Of a stretch of 64,000 nucleotides of DNA, positions 42,634-50,941 are shown piece after piece. The DNA is from GCA-2720975 sp964467985. Its GTDB lineage: Bacteria > Planctomycetota > UBA1135 > GCA-002686595. The stretch lies in assembly GCA_964467985.1 (NCBI GenBank), contig CAYXTP010000002.1:186001-250000 (forward strand), in the 5' to 3' direction. The notes beneath the pieces are model-generated. The model saw only the letters and a list, made by a program, of their open reading frames with translations, ran no database searches and was not told the origin of the DNA. Every line of letters starts with the position of its first letter. The first letter of the stretch is position 1. Made by a program: the position numbers and the translations under genes.

Positions 42634-44190
42634 ATGGCATTGTTCAAGATGTGTTGTCGCTCATCCCGAGGTGGATCGTTGCTCGCCACCGGCCTCATGG
42701 CCCTGGCTGCTTGCTCGTGCGGCGGGCGGGAACCCGGGGGCATCCGACATGTTCTCCTCGTGAGTCTCGACACGGCCCGCGCGGACCAGATCGGAGCGTA
42801 CGGAGACAAACGCGCGCGCACGCCCACGCTGGATGGGCTGTGTGCGCAGGGCGTGCGTTTTGAATCCGCCACAAGCGCAGCACCCACCACTCTCGCCGCA
42901 CACACATCATTGATGACCGGCACATGGCCCCACACCCATGGGGTGGCTCGCAACGGATTTGTCGTCCACGGGGACAACGTCATGCTGGCCGAAATCATGC
43001 GTGACGCTGGATTCCAAACCGCGGGAATCCTGGGCTCCTTCGCACTCGAGAGTCGATTCCAGTTCGACCAAGGATTTGATCACTTCAATGAGGACTTCGA
43101 CGTGCTGGTGGGCGCGGGAGGGGCGGATCAGAACCAACGCAGGGGGGACCGAGTGACCCAGGCCGCTCTCGCCACGCTGGACCGGGTCTTGGACAGCGAC
43201 GACCCCATGTTCTTGTTCGTCCACTACTTCGATACGCACGCGCCCTACGCGCCGCCTGCGCCCTATGCCGAGCCGTTTCTCCGTCCAGGCGACGCACGCT
43301 CCAGCGACATGGTCGAAGTGGAAGCCGCTGTGCGTGCTCAGCAACAGGCCGTGACGGGACAGGCGTTCGGTCACGCAGGAGCCATCAATGCCGGCCTGCT
43401 TGGACCCTTGCGCGCATTGGTCGGCAACGTTCCCAATCGACCCGGCCTCGAAGACTTGCACCTGGCCAGCCTCTACGCCGGTGAGATGAGCTTTGTGGAC
43501 AAGGCCTTGGGTGACCTACTTGAGGGCCTGCGCGTGAGGGGCCTTCTGGACGAGACGCTGGTTGTCGTTGCAGCGGATCACGGCGAGACGTTTTGGGAGC
43601 ATGGTGATCTGTGGAATCACGGGTTGGCGGTCTACCAAACAACGGTGCACGTTCCGTTGATCATGCGTTTTCCAGACGGGAGCCATGCGGGGCGTCGAGT
43701 TCGCACGCCGGTATCCACGATCGACGTGGTCCCCACGCTTTGTGAACTCCTGGACCTGGACCTGCCTTTCAGGTGCGAGGGAGTCAGTCTTGTCCCCGCA
43801 TTGGGTGACGGTGAATTCAAACGCGGACCGGTCTTTTCAGAAGCGACGCAACCCTGGGTCGCCGAACGCGGCCAGGTGGGGTGGTTGAACGCGCGCAAGG
43901 CCCGGTGTGTGCGCAGGGGGCCTTGGAAGTACGCGCTTTCGCCCTACAACCAGATTGAGGAGCTGTTCAACCTCGATCGGGATCCGCAGGAGCAGGTCAA
44001 CCTGTTGCTGGGTACTCCCACACCCGAAAGTCTGGCGGCGCGCAATCGCTTGAAAGCGCAGTTGATACGCTGGCAGGAGGGGTGCAGCCCCTTGCCGTCG
44101 AGTTTTGATGCCAGCCAAAACGCGGAGACACGGGAGCGTCTCAAAGCCATGGGGTACACGGGCCAGGCCGCAGACGGGAGTGAGGATTGA
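42634..44190 (+). CDS. Sulfatase-fold lipoprotein lacking the formylglycine Cys/Ser
   Basis: The 518-residue protein has a lipoprotein signal (ATGLMALAACSCGG, LAAC lipobox). Alkaline-phosphatase/sulfatase fold text is present: VLLVSLDTARADQIGAYG (metal ligand Asp), SLMTGTWPHTHGV, VVVAADHGETF and HGLAVYQTTVHVPLIM. Where sulfatases have C/S-x-P-x-R, this protein reads T-L-A-A-H, so it cannot form formylglycine. A Thr nucleophile would suit phosphoesterase or phosphotransferase chemistry, as in LtaS/EptA-type enzymes. Export to the envelope is predicted. It is divergent from the sugar dehydrogenase gene. Confidence 0.85.
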   Translation: MALFKMCCRSSRGGSLLATGLMALAACSCGGREPGGIRHVLLVSLDTARADQIGAYGDKRARTPTLDGLCAQGVRFESATSAAPTTLAAHTSLMTGTWPHTHGVARNGFVVHGDNVMLAEIMRDAGFQTAGILGSFALESRFQFDQGFDHFNEDFDVLVGAGGADQNQRRGDRVTQAALATLDRVLDSDDPMFLFVHYFDTHAPYAPPAPYAEPFLRPGDARSSDMVEVEAAVRAQQQAVTGQAFGHAGAINAGLLGPLRALVGNVPNRPGLEDLHLASLYAGEMSFVDKALGDLLEGLRVRGLLDETLVVVAADHGETFWEHGDLWNHGLAVYQTTVHVPLIMRFPDGSHAGRRVRTPVSTIDVVPTLCELLDLDLPFRCEGVSLVPALGDGEFKRGPVFSEATQPWVAERGQVGWLNARKARCVRRGPWKYALSPYNQIEELFNLDRDPQEQVNLLLGTPTPESLAARNRLKAQLIRWQEGCSPLPSSFDASQNAETRERLKAMGYTGQAADGSED

Positions 44191-44226
44191 GGGGCGCCTT
44201 CCAGGGCTCCGGATGGCCGTCAAGGC

Positions 44227-45075
44227 CTAGCGGTCGTCAAGCAAGCCTCTGAGCTTGTCTTTGGCTTGGTCTTCCAGGCGATCGATCGACCCCTCGGGCA
44301 GGACCTTCTTCAGTTCATCGCTCAGGCCATTGCGGATCACATCCTCTGTGGATGCGCCACGCAGTAGGGGCATGAGCTCAGAGGGTACGTATTTCTCGAC
44401 CTCCACCAAGGCGCGTCCGTGAATCTGCTGAAGGAGGTGGCCCAGTAGATCATCGAGGGTGGGATCTCCTCCGTCACCCGAGCGCAGTTCATCTAGGGGC
44501 AGGGTCCAGTCCGGCAGTGTTGCGGATTTCTGCAAGTCCATGGCGCCGAACCCACGCAATTCGAGGTCGATACCGATTCCGCGCAGGGTCAGTTGACTCA
44601 GCTTCAATCGGGGCCCCGAACTCGGCTCTTCGGTTGGCCCCTCGGGGTCAGGTTCCGGGGCGCCTGGCGTCCGGATGGCCTCTGCGATCTTCATGAGCAG
44701 CGGAGTCAGATTGGACCGCGAGCCATCCTGCACGATCCGTAGTCGCAGGCCTTCGACCGACAACTCGCCCACGGCAACCGTGCCGGACAGCAGCGAGACA
44801 GCGTTCAAGTCACAAGTGACCGCGCCGAGGTGTAGCAGGTGTGCGCCTTCAAAGCCTGCTGGGTTATGGATGTCAAAGTCCACAAGCCCCAAGTGGATCT
44901 GCGAGCCGCCAAAGGACGCGTCCACACCTCCGAGCGAGGCGGGCACGCCCAGAGCTGATTGGGAGGCGTCGTGCAGCGCCGCGCGCGCGCGATCTGGAAC
45001 AAGGGAAAGGCCCAGGCCGACGAGCAACACGAGCGAGAGGGTGACGAGGATGAAGCCCTTGAGAATGCGTTTCAT
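44227..45075 (-). CDS. AsmA-like envelope protein
   Basis: The protein has 282 residues from ATG 45075. The upstream in-frame start at 45171 adds 32 residues with no signal. A single N-terminal membrane anchor (ILKGFILVTLSLVLLVGLGLSLV) is followed by the AsmA/DUF748 pattern: LHLGLVDFDIHNPAGF, VGELSVEGLRLRIVQDG and SNLTPLLMKI. A Pro/Glu linker and a second beta region with LKLSQLTLRGIGIDLELRG come next. AsmA-like proteins are thought to move lipids or to help insert outer-membrane proteins, but this copy is very short for that family. It is convergent with the sulfatase-fold gene. Confidence 0.75.
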   Translation of the reverse strand: MKRILKGFILVTLSLVLLVGLGLSLVPDRARAALHDASQSALGVPASLGGVDASFGGSQIHLGLVDFDIHNPAGFEGAHLLHLGAVTCDLNAVSLLSGTVAVGELSVEGLRLRIVQDGSRSNLTPLLMKIAEAIRTPGAPEPDPEGPTEEPSSGPRLKLSQLTLRGIGIDLELRGFGAMDLQKSATLPDWTLPLDELRSGDGGDPTLDDLLGHLLQQIHGRALVEVEKYVPSELMPLLRGASTEDVIRNGLSDELKKVLPEGSIDRLEDQAKDKLRGLLDDR

Positions 45076-45189
45076 GACTGCAGTGTGTACCTGCCGGGGA
45101 GTGCGGCGCAAGGGGTGATACCGGGACGAGTCCTGAGCGTCTTGTGGAAGGGCGATTGCCCTTCCGACCACTCAATCCAGGAGTCTTTC

Positions 45190-46209
45190 ATGTCATTCGT
45201 ATTCTTTTTGTGCCGGCCTAGCGCCCCCCTGTCCCTTGCCCTGATGTTGGCCGGGGGTGCCCTTCTCGGTCCCCTCGCCCAGGCCACCGCACCCGCCAGC
45301 CAGAACCCCGGCGCGGATCCCTGCGCCCCCCCTGGCTTGCGGGTGCCCCAGCTCTTTGTCTCACCTGGACTCGGGCAGGGCCAAGTCTCTGGCCCCTGGA
45401 ATTTTGGGGTCGCCGGCGGTGCAGAACGTGCACACGGTCGTGCTTGCCTCGTGCTTGTCTCGGCCACCGGCCCGCTGCTTCCCTGGGCCCCGTGCTTGAG
45501 TGGGTTGCGCGGCCGGCTGGGTCCTGTTGTGGCCCTGGATGGCCAGGGCGTGGGGAGCTGGTCGTTGCCACCCGCCGCCCTCAGCCTGGGGTTGGACCTG
45601 CGCGTCGTGGCCTGGCAGCGGGGGGCGCCCTGGAGTGCGGCATCAGTCAGCGGACGCGTTCCGCAGCCGCCGGCGCAGTCCAGCGTGCTCAGTCCCTTCC
45701 CGGCTGGCGCCCTGGTCATCACCGAGTTCCACAAGGATCCCCAGGCTGTAGCGGATTCCGCGGGGGAGTGGTTTGAGGTCTACAACCGCAGTTCCGTCCC
45801 ATTGGATATGGAAGGTTGGGTGCTATCCGATGCGGGCAGTGATCTGGCTGTGCTCGACAATCAGGGGGCGGGCATCGTGATTCAGCCGGGTGCCCGCGTG
45901 GTGCTCGGCGTGAACGCAGACAAGACCACCAATGGGGGCGTCACGGTGGATGCCGTCTATAAGGGACTGGTGCTCTCTAATTCGGCAGACGAGATCTATC
46001 TGTCGACTCCTGCCGGGGTCCTCGTGGATGGCATCGCCTACGACAACGGGGTCAACTGGCCGGATCAGGCGGGACGCTCCGCTGTGTTGCAGCCTACCCA
46101 GGAGCTGAGCGGCAACAACGACGACGGTTGGGATTGGTGCTCGTCGACGACCTACTTTGGTGCGGGAGACCGGGGTACGCCGCGGTTGGTCAACGACTTC
46201 TGTTGGTAG
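45190..46209 (+). CDS. Secreted lamin-tail domain protein
   Basis: The protein has 339 residues from ATG 45190, preceded by AGGAG at 45178-45183. Longer in-frame starts overlap the divergent AsmA gene. A signal peptide (SLALMLAGGALLGPLAQA) is followed by a variable region with a Cys/Gly-rich beta stretch (LRVPQLFVSPGLGQGQ). The lamin-tail domain begins near residue 175: GALVITEFHKDPQAVADSAGEWFEVYN, NRSSVPLDMEGWVLSDAG. LTD domains in bacteria usually mediate surface attachment or accompany hydrolases. No catalytic domain was recognised. Confidence 0.75.
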   Translation: MSFVFFLCRPSAPLSLALMLAGGALLGPLAQATAPASQNPGADPCAPPGLRVPQLFVSPGLGQGQVSGPWNFGVAGGAERAHGRACLVLVSATGPLLPWAPCLSGLRGRLGPVVALDGQGVGSWSLPPAALSLGLDLRVVAWQRGAPWSAASVSGRVPQPPAQSSVLSPFPAGALVITEFHKDPQAVADSAGEWFEVYNRSSVPLDMEGWVLSDAGSDLAVLDNQGAGIVIQPGARVVLGVNADKTTNGGVTVDAVYKGLVLSNSADEIYLSTPAGVLVDGIAYDNGVNWPDQAGRSAVLQPTQELSGNNDDGWDWCSSTTYFGAGDRGTPRLVNDFCW

Positions 46210-46216
46210 GCACCCG

Positions 46217-46251
46217 GGGCAAGCCGCGTCTATCGCGGCGCCGGCTTGCCC
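46217..46251. terminator. Hairpin overlapping the 3' ends of two convergent genes
   Basis: A 9-bp perfect inverted repeat (GGGCAAGCC at 46217-46225, GGCTTGCCC at 46243-46251) starts 8 bases after the lamin-tail stop. It spans the last codons and stop of the convergent sulfatase-fold gene (stop at 46230-46232). It is likely a shared terminator structure. Confidence 0.55.
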
Positions 46252-47870
46252 AGCGAGCTCCAGTCACACACCGGGACCAGCAGCCGCTGACAGCCGTCCT
46301 CGCCGTGGGTGCTGGCGGAATTGGCGGGCAGGGGGTGGGGCAGGGAGTACTCAGTGTGTTCGGGGCAGATCCAGCGCCAGACGAGTCCCGTGTCTCCTTC
46401 GTCTCCCGAGCCGGAGTATCCAAGCGCGCTGAGTGCTTCTCCTACCCCCACGGCCCCGCCGCTGCCATCGTCGGGGAAGTGTGTCAGAACCCATGGGCGC
46501 CGTTCGGCGAGGTCCGCCATCAGCCGCAGGTATGTGGCGCGCTCGGAACCAATGCGGTTGACGGTTTCGAGGGGATCTTCCTCGAGGTTGAACAACTCCG
46601 AACGGGCAGGCATGTGTGGGCGCCAGATGAGCTTCCAAGTTCCATCGCACACGGTGAAGAGAAAGGCTGCGTCCGGTCGTTGCTCGACCATCTTGGCGTT
46701 GAAGTCGTAGCCATTGATCTGATCGGCGTAGGCAATTGCCGGCGGCAGGCTCTGTCCCTCCCACAAGGGGCGTAGACTGCGGCCGTCCAGATCGAGCTGG
46801 CTGGGATGTAGTTCGGCGATGCCTACCAGGTCGAGTAGGGTCGGCACGATGTCGACTGTGCTGGCCAGGGCGGATTGGGAGTCGCCCACGGGCAATCCGG
46901 GGCCTGCAAAGATCAGGGGCACGTGAATCTGTTCCTGGTAGGTCATGCGGTGCGCGGCCCAACCGTGTCGCTTGTGCCCATCCGCTAGGCCCTGGCCGTG
47001 GTCGGCCGTCAATGCGATCAGAGTGGTTTCGCGCAATCCATTCCTCTCCAAACCATCCATCAGCCCTTGGAATTGACGGTCCATATAGCGCACTTCCGCT
47101 GAATAGACCTGTTCGTACTGGGCCGAGGCGGAGCCTCCAGCCGAGCTGCCCCCGATTCCGCTCAACCATTCGTCTGGAGGCAGGACCGTGGGATCGTGGG
47201 GATCCCAATAGTGGACCCACAGGAAGAACGGGCGGCCTCCGGATCGCAGGTCGTCAATCACTTCGAGGGCCAGGGCTGTTGTGGCATCGGATCGGCGTTG
47301 CAGGTCGTCGAGATTCCAGACGGTCTTTCCGTTGCCGACATCCATCGTGCCGTCAAAGCTTTCGAAGCGGTCAAAGTCCTGGTTGAATCCGAAGTAACTC
47401 GAAACCGGGAACGCAGAGTGGACTGCCCCGGTGGCGTAACCGGCGCTCTTCAAGTACCCGGCGAGTGTGGTGCTCGATGTGGGCAGGCGGAACCCGCTGG
47501 CAGCCGACAGGACTCGCAAACCGTGGTCGTACGGATTCAACCCAGTCAGGATGCTGGCGTGAGAAACGGGTGTCACGGCCGAGGTGGACAGTGCCGACTC
47601 GAAGCGCACGCCTGAGCGCGCCAAGGCGTCAAAACCGGGTGTGCGATTCGTGCCCCCGTAGCACGAGAAATAATCCGGTCGCGTCGTATCGAGCGTGACG
47701 AGCAGCACGTTGGGGGACGACGGCTGCGAGGGGCCACAGCTGGACAGACAGGTAGCCAGTAGGACAGCGGCCCAAATGGCGAACCGTTCGGCGGGCAGTT
47801 CGGCGGGCAAGCTTGCCTCGGCGATTGGGTCGCAGCGCGGCGAGGCCTGGCTGTAGCGGGTTGAGTCCAT
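46230..47870 (-). CDS. Sulfatase-fold lipoprotein, second copy, Thr at the nucleophile position
   Basis: The protein has 546 residues from ATG 47870. A lipobox is present (LLATCLSSC). The fold text is clear: VLLVTLDTTRPDYFSCYG, ASILTGLNPYDHGLR, LIALTADHGQGL and HRMTYQEQIHVPLIFAG. The site that carries Cys or Ser in sulfatases reads T-P-V-S-H, as in the other copy at 42634, so classical formylglycine sulfatase chemistry is not expected. A C-terminal cap with WRPHMPARSELFNLEEDP is also typical of this family. It is probably an envelope phospho- or sulfo-ester enzyme. Confidence 0.85.
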   Translation of the reverse strand: MDSTRYSQASPRCDPIAEASLPAELPAERFAIWAAVLLATCLSSCGPSQPSSPNVLLVTLDTTRPDYFSCYGGTNRTPGFDALARSGVRFESALSTSAVTPVSHASILTGLNPYDHGLRVLSAASGFRLPTSSTTLAGYLKSAGYATGAVHSAFPVSSYFGFNQDFDRFESFDGTMDVGNGKTVWNLDDLQRRSDATTALALEVIDDLRSGGRPFFLWVHYWDPHDPTVLPPDEWLSGIGGSSAGGSASAQYEQVYSAEVRYMDRQFQGLMDGLERNGLRETTLIALTADHGQGLADGHKRHGWAAHRMTYQEQIHVPLIFAGPGLPVGDSQSALASTVDIVPTLLDLVGIAELHPSQLDLDGRSLRPLWEGQSLPPAIAYADQINGYDFNAKMVEQRPDAAFLFTVCDGTWKLIWRPHMPARSELFNLEEDPLETVNRIGSERATYLRLMADLAERRPWVLTHFPDDGSGGAVGVGEALSALGYSGSGDEGDTGLVWRWICPEHTEYSLPHPLPANSASTHGEDGCQRLLVPVCDWSSLGKPAPR

Positions 47871-48045
47871 CAATTTGGGGCAGGGGGCGTTGAGTACTGC
47901 TGGATCCTACCGGGCTCAACGGCTGCGGGCCACGATCCCTACGGGATGCCACCCAAGTCGTTGGTCGGGTTCGAAGGCCAGGGCAGAATCCTCGGAATTC
48001 CCAAGGTAGGATCTCGCGGGACAGACCTGAACCGTATCCGTAACG

Positions 48046-49221
48046 ATGACTCCTCCTGATTCAGCATCCATCGCTTCACGCCCCATGATCTCCGTACACC
48101 GCTTGACACCGCGCGTTCCCGCGTTGCTTTTTCTGGGCCTGTTCGGCTCGATCGCCGGCTGTGGCGATTCTGAGACCGGTTCGGGCGACGCATCCGGACT
48201 GCGCCCAGCGCAGACCTTCTGGGATGAGGCGCAGTCCATGCCCAAGACCCAGGGAACAACTCGCTACGGGAAGTTCGTGGGTGAGTACTCCGAGTTCCAC
48301 CCCAACGGTCAGGTAGCCAAGCGCGGCACCTACTCAGATGAAGGTCTGGAGCAGGGCCTGTGGAAGGAGTGGCACCAGGATGGCAGGGACAAGAGTGAGG
48401 TGAACTACGCCGCAGGGCTCATGCAGGGTGAATACAAGGAGTGGTACCCGAGTGGTCAGGTGCATTCCACCGGCAACTACCGAGCAGACCAGCGGGATGG
48501 AGAGTGGCTGAGTTACCACGAAACCGGCGAGGTCCAGGAGAAAGCGATGTTTGTGGCGGGTTCGCAAGTGTTGCTCGAGGCATTCTACCCATCCGGCAAG
48601 CCACGCTCATCGATCGAATTCAAGGATGGGCAAGCGAACGGCAAGAGCGTGATCTACTACGAGAGTGGGGCTCTGCAAGCAGAATCGGTATTCGTCAACG
48701 GGTTGAAGCAAGGCACGGAAACCAAGTACTTCGAAGGCGGCGCCAAGCTCAACTCGCTTGAGTTTGACAACGGCTTGAAAGAGGGCGTGGCGAAGGGGTG
48801 GTACGCCAATGGCGAGCTCCAATCCCAGGGATCGTTCGAGATGGACGCGCAGGTGGGGGAGTGGCTCGAGTGGCACCCCAACGGCAAATTGCGGCTGCAG
48901 ACGACTTTTGTCGCAGGCATCCCCGAAGGGGCAAAGAGAGCCTGGTTCCTCGACGGTTCGCCGTTTGAAGTCGCCTTCTATGCGCAGGGTGAACTGCACG
49001 GCCTGACACAGCGCTGGTATGAGAACGGCAAGCGACGCATGTTCGGCGATTTTGTGGCGGGTCAACTCAGTGGGCCGTTCTTCGCGTGGAGTGAAGACGG
49101 GGCCTTGGATCCGGACGCTGCCGGGATCTACGAATCCAACCAACGCGTCGCACCCCTCGGGGCGGCCGAACTGCTGCAGGCCGAGGAACTGGCCAGCAAC
49201 ACGGAAGAGGTGATCCGTTGA
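48046..49221 (+). CDS. YwqK/MORN-like repeat lipoprotein
   Basis: The protein has 391 residues, or 378 from ATG 48085, which also starts before the signal. The lipobox is SIAGC. After it come about ten repeats of roughly 23 residues with the pattern G-x-W/Y-x-x-W/Y-x-x-x-G-x-x-x-x-x-x-x-F-x-x-G, for example QGLWKEWHQDGRDKSEVNYAAG and GEYKEWYPSGQVHSTGNYRADQ. This matches the MORN_2/YwqK family, often labelled antitoxin although most members have no toxin nearby and none is seen here. The final bases overlap glyA (TTGA), so the two are translationally coupled. Confidence 0.85.
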   Translation: MTPPDSASIASRPMISVHRLTPRVPALLFLGLFGSIAGCGDSETGSGDASGLRPAQTFWDEAQSMPKTQGTTRYGKFVGEYSEFHPNGQVAKRGTYSDEGLEQGLWKEWHQDGRDKSEVNYAAGLMQGEYKEWYPSGQVHSTGNYRADQRDGEWLSYHETGEVQEKAMFVAGSQVLLEAFYPSGKPRSSIEFKDGQANGKSVIYYESGALQAESVFVNGLKQGTETKYFEGGAKLNSLEFDNGLKEGVAKGWYANGELQSQGSFEMDAQVGEWLEWHPNGKLRLQTTFVAGIPEGAKRAWFLDGSPFEVAFYAQGELHGLTQRWYENGKRRMFGDFVAGQLSGPFFAWSEDGALDPDAAGIYESNQRVAPLGAAELLQAEELASNTEEVIR

Positions 49222-50471
49222 GTGCCGGGTTTGGCTCCCAAGCGGGGGAACGGACGGATCGGGAAGTCTGGGACGCGATCGACGCCGAATGCCAGCGCCA
49301 AGAGGATCAGTTGGAGTTGATCGCCTCGGAGAACCACGCCTCGCCTGAGGTGATTGCTGCCATGGGGACGGCGCTCACCAACAAGTACGCCGAGGGTTAC
49401 CCCGGGCGCCGCTACTACGGCGGCTGCGAGCACGTGGATGATGTGGAAAACCTAGCTCGCCAGCGAGCCAAGAGCGTTTTCAACGTCGGCTACGCCAACG
49501 TGCAACCCCACAGCGGGACCCAAGCCAACATGGGCGCCCTGATGGCCATGTGCGAACCCGGGGATCGGGTCCTGGCTATGGATCTCGATCACGGTGGTCA
49601 CCTCTCCCACGGTCACCCGAAGAATTTTTCAGGCGTGTTCTACGACTTCAAGGGCTATGGGGTGGACCGGGACACGGAGCGCATTGACCTGCAGCAGGTC
49701 GCCGCGCTGGCGCGTGAGTTCCAACCGCGCGTGCTGCTGGCGGGCGCCTCGGCCTACCCACGCAGCATCGATTTTGAGGGTTTTGCGGCCATCGCGAAGG
49801 AAGTGGGCGCCAGTCTCATGGTGGACATGGCGCACATCGCGGGCCTTGTCGCGGCGGGTGTGCACGCCTCCCCGATTCCCCACGCAGACGTTGTGACGCT
49901 CACGACGCACAAGACACTGCGAGGTCCGCGCGGTGGCATGATCCTGACCGACAGCCTGGACTGGCTCAAGAAGCTCAACAGTACGATCTTTCCAGGCGGC
50001 CAGGGGGGGCCGTTGATGCACGTGATCGCGGCCAAGGCCATCGCATTGCGGGAAGCTGCACAACCCAGCTTCGCCGAGTACCAAGGGCAGGTGGTGGCCA
50101 ACGCGACAGCCCTGGCAGAGGCTCTGCTATCCCATGGCCTGCGCCTTGTGTCGGGTGGCACGGACAACCATCTGCTCCTAGTGGATGTCCATGCGGCCGG
50201 TCTCTCGGGAGCAGCCGCCGAGAGCGCGCTGCACTCGATCGACATCACTTGCAACAAGAACCTGATTCCTTTTGACGAGCGTCCTCCCATGGAGGCCTCA
50301 GGAATTCGACTTGGCACGGCAGCTGTCACGACGCGCGGGCTTGTCGTAGCGGATATGGCCTGGTTAGCTGGGGCTATCGCGGAACGCCTGGAGCACCCAG
50401 ATGACGAGGCCTGCGCCTCCCGCCTGCGCGGCGAGGTGGCTGCTGTTTGCGAACGCCTGCCAATCTACTAG
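49218..50471 (+). CDS. glyA: Serine hydroxymethyltransferase
   Basis: The 417-residue PLP enzyme is of the usual length. The start is TTG 49218, overlapping the stop of the preceding lipoprotein gene. A nearby GTG at 49222 is out of frame. Motifs: LIASENHASPEV near residue 30, NKYAEGYPGRRYYGG, and the PLP lysine Lys232 in TTHKTLRGPRGG. It converts serine and tetrahydrofolate to glycine and methylene-THF, supplying one-carbon units for purine synthesis. Two purine genes lie about 5 kb downstream on the other strand. Confidence 0.97.
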   Translation: MSAGFGSQAGERTDREVWDAIDAECQRQEDQLELIASENHASPEVIAAMGTALTNKYAEGYPGRRYYGGCEHVDDVENLARQRAKSVFNVGYANVQPHSGTQANMGALMAMCEPGDRVLAMDLDHGGHLSHGHPKNFSGVFYDFKGYGVDRDTERIDLQQVAALAREFQPRVLLAGASAYPRSIDFEGFAAIAKEVGASLMVDMAHIAGLVAAGVHASPIPHADVVTLTTHKTLRGPRGGMILTDSLDWLKKLNSTIFPGGQGGPLMHVIAAKAIALREAAQPSFAEYQGQVVANATALAEALLSHGLRLVSGGTDNHLLLVDVHAAGLSGAAAESALHSIDITCNKNLIPFDERPPMEASGIRLGTAAVTTRGLVVADMAWLAGAIAERLEHPDDEACASRLRGEVAAVCERLPIY

Positions 50472-50495
50472 GCCGCAGCGCGGAACACGCCGTTT

Positions 50496-50723
50496 CTAGT
50501 GGATGGGCCCGTGCCCATCCCACTTGGCGTAGCCAAGATCGGTCAGGATCGAGAGTACCTCACCCCAGGAGGGGAAGGGGCGCCCCTGCACGCGCTTGTA
50601 CTCATCAACGGCTCGTATGAACTCCAGGAGTTCGGGAGTCATTTCGTCGGCCTTGGTGGGCTTGGCCTTCTTGTTCGGCGCCGCGGTCGGCTCGTCGGAA
50701 TGGGTGGGAGGTTGGGTTGCCAT
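50496..50723 (-). CDS. Small conserved-looking hypothetical protein
   Basis: The protein has 75 residues from ATG 50723, chosen over an in-frame start at 50762 because the extra 13 residues look random. It has a Pro/Lys-rich N-terminus and then a compact helical core: EMTPELLEFIRAVDEYKRVQGRPFPSWGEVLSILTDLGY. The core looks like a winged-helix or small DNA-binding-like fold, but no family is assigned. The pattern of charged and aromatic residues and the absence of a better gene on the other strand support it being real. It is convergent with glyA. Confidence 0.65.
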   Translation of the reverse strand: MATQPPTHSDEPTAAPNKKAKPTKADEMTPELLEFIRAVDEYKRVQGRPFPSWGEVLSILTDLGYAKWDGHGPIH

Positions 50724-50846
50724 GGGGGTACTCGATTGAGGGAGGGGATTGGCCCAGGTCACCTATCGGTCCCACGGCGTGGCGCCCTGAAGGCTCAACC
50801 CAGAACCGGTCTCAATAGGGGGCACGCCCAGCGGGCTGGAATGAAA

Positions 50847-50880
50847 GAAGCCCCGACGCGCTGCCGCACGCCGGGGCTTC
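50847..50880 (-). terminator. Intrinsic terminator candidate, distal hairpin
   Basis: There is a 9-bp perfect stem (GAAGCCCCG at 50847-50855, CGGGGCTTC at 50872-50880). In the minus direction a T-rich run (TTTCATT) follows the stem. It lies downstream of the first metalloprotease gene, behind a closer hairpin at 50896-50930. Confidence 0.7.
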
Positions 50881-50895
50881 GGAGGATTGCCCTTG

Positions 50896-50930
50896 GCCCG
50901 CCTTCCGAACCGAGGGCTCGGAGGGCGGGC
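50896..50930 (-). terminator. Proximal hairpin after the first metalloprotease gene
   Basis: A 13-bp stem with one mismatch (arms at 50896-50908 and 50918-50930, GC-rich with CCGA/TCGG at the loop side) lies 11 bases beyond the metalloprotease stop. Two hairpins in tandem here would make a strong transcript end and may stabilise the mRNA. Confidence 0.6.
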
Positions 50931-50941
50931 ATGGGCAACGG

